A DNA stretch of 6,089 nt from Chlamydiota bacterium (GTDB lineage Bacteria > Chlamydiota > Chlamydiia > Chlamydiales > JAJFMK01): assembly GCA_021772215.1 (NCBI GenBank), contig JAJFMK010000303.1, positions 1-6,089 on the forward strand. Reading direction: 5' to 3'. Below are positions 5,132-6,089 of the stretch, piece by piece (positions within the stretch are counted from its first letter, which is position 1; the number at the start of each line of letters is the position of its first letter). The position numbers and the translations under genes are program-made. The notes beneath the pieces are model-generated. The model did not search any database and had not been told where the DNA came from. It saw only the letters and a program-made list of their open reading frames with translations.

Positions 5132-6089
5132 CTATTTTATGCGTCGATTGCGATCCAAATATGCTGCCCACAACTGTTTTAGTTTCTCCCGGTTCATTAC
5201 ATTCTTTAGATAGTGCCTACGGCGTTCCGGGTTGGTTAGAACTTGCCACAAGCGCCAGATAAAAAATCTTGTATTGGTGGTAATCCTCTGACGCCGCGGT
5301 TGCCCGAAGCGCTTGAGTACTTGACGGGCCCATTGCGTGGCTGGTGTCTTGCTAGTTATCTTTTGATCCGGCCTGACCACATACCCCGTTACACATTTAA
5401 GCGCGGCAAAAGCCCCTTCGGCCTGGTGGTTTTCAAAGAGCGCCCGTGCGGAGGCTTCAATCTCTCCGGGCAGCGCCAATGTCATTTGCTCAAACTCGAG
5501 ACAATCCCGAAGTGACAATACTTTTCGCTCATAACGGTATGTACTTAACTGTGCGTGCAGGACCTGGTGCGCTAACCGGTGGGGGAGATCCGGGAGACGA
5601 ATACCGGCGTATTGGCTCGAGGAGGAGGACTCGATAAGGTCTCTTGCCGGCAAAATATGATTGATCACATCGTTGCCAATCCGGCGGTGCAGTTCAACCG
5701 GCCCCGCCCAGTCTGGCGCTGTCATCGGTGGCAAGTGGTGGCTGACACGTTGATTAATCTCATCGCTCTTGGATAATTGCGCACCGATCCCCTGCAAAAC
5801 GGAGACCGCAGCCTCAAGCTTTGCCTCCTTAACCAGAAGATCAAGATCACTTACAAATCTGAAGGCAGGGTTGATCTGAAGCGGTGCGATCAGCTCCGCA
5901 CCCCCCTTCAGGACCACCGCTTCGATATTATGCTTGGCAAGGGCCTCTCCGATGGTTTTCAACTGATCCCGAAACGCATCGTTGCGCCGGATATTCGCCG
6001 CCTGCATTTCCGCGAAGAACACATCGAGATCCCTGGGGATCGCTGCCCGTAACTCGGGCGCATTGGTGAATGCGCTAGCCAGCACCGTA
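5132..6089 (-). CDS. Nucleotidyltransferase-fold protein (PF14907-like), 5' end outside window
   Basis: The frame is open from the right edge of the window to the TAG at 5134-5132, giving at least 318 residues. A GTG at 6085 is possible, but the frame continues upstream and the true start is probably beyond the edge. Counting from that GTG, AVVLKGGAELI (56-66) and FRFVSDLDLLV (75-85) carry the LKG loop and the Asp-x-Asp metal pair of the nucleotidyltransferase fold. HHLPPMTAPDW followed by GPVELHRRIG (128-137) matches the V-E-x-H strand of PF14907 (uncharacterised nucleotidyltransferase). The rest is helical with a strongly basic C-terminus (RRRHYLKNVMNREKLKQLW, DRNRR). It is soluble. Such proteins occur in exopolysaccharide and some peptide-modification loci; the nucleotide and acceptor are unknown. 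The gene is GC-rich and uninterrupted. Confidence 0.8.
   Translation of the reverse strand, partial: TVLASAFTNAPELRAAIPRDLDVFFAEMQAANIRRNDAFRDQLKTIGEALAKHNIEAVVLKGGAELIAPLQINPAFRFVSDLDLLVKEAKLEAAVSVLQGIGAQLSKSDEINQRVSHHLPPMTAPDWAGPVELHRRIGNDVINHILPARDLIESSSSSQYAGIRLPDLPHRLAHQVLHAQLSTYRYERKVLSLRDCLEFEQMTLALPGEIEASARALFENHQAEGAFAALKCVTGYVVRPDQKITSKTPATQWARQVLKRFGQPRRQRITTNTRFFIWRLWQVLTNPERRRHYLKNVMNREKLKQLWAAYLDRNRRIK

Noticed and set aside
5617..5635. GAGGAGGAG repeat flanked by TCGAG/CTCGA
   Set aside because: It encodes a Ser run in the minus-strand gene; codon repetition explains it.
5243..6069. Plus-strand open frames across the nucleotidyltransferase region
   Set aside because: They are antisense to a long frame with clear family motifs, and show no motifs or ribosome binding sites of their own.

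Overview
The window is a worn stretch of a cell-surface polysaccharide (exopolysaccharide, capsule or O-antigen) locus from a Gram-negative bacterium. It is probably a proteobacterium, judging from an IS3-type transposase start, ATGA-coupled sugar genes, a VanZ-like protein and a PF14907-type nucleotidyltransferase. The genus cannot be told. By eye the left part (about 120-2400) is AT-rich with AT-ending codons, and the right part (about 2500-6089) is GC-richer. This suggests two segments of different origin joined near the start of the Gfo/Idh/MocA gene.

Left part (1-2345). The window opens inside an insertion sequence whose left end, with the first 27 codons of an IS3-family OrfA on the minus strand, lies at 1-140. 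The IS end abuts the C-terminal half of a GT4 glycosyltransferase (141-667) that has lost its N-terminal half. An ATGA overlap leads into an NAD-dependent sugar epimerase/dehydratase remnant (664-1025) with a frameshift, an in-frame TAG and no C-terminal two thirds. The frame of that remnant ends in another ATGA overlap with an intact DUF1972-type glycosyltransferase (1022-2137). The apparent spacer after it (2138-2345) encodes, in broken frames, the C-terminal half of a low-molecular-weight protein-tyrosine phosphatase of the Wzb type.

Centre (2373-4276). Two intact genes overlap by ATGA: a Gfo/Idh/MocA-family NAD(P)-dependent oxidoreductase and a 290-residue protein of no family I can name, possibly TIM-barrel-like. 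They look like a co-translated sugar-modifying pair and are the best candidate here for undescribed biochemistry.

Right part (4277-6089). A short coding-like tail of unknown origin (4264-4413) is followed by an XRE-type regulator that has lost the start of its helix-turn-helix (4414-4617). Next is a small VanZ-like membrane protein (4627-5025). Converging on it from the right edge is a minus-strand PF14907-type nucleotidyltransferase (5132-6089, 5' end outside the window), a family I associate with polysaccharide loci.

Taken together, the window holds two or three intact sugar genes among at least four decayed ones. Only the DUF1972 transferase and the oxidoreductase pair still look able to contribute to glycan synthesis. 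No tRNA, rRNA, CRISPR array or convincing terminator was seen.
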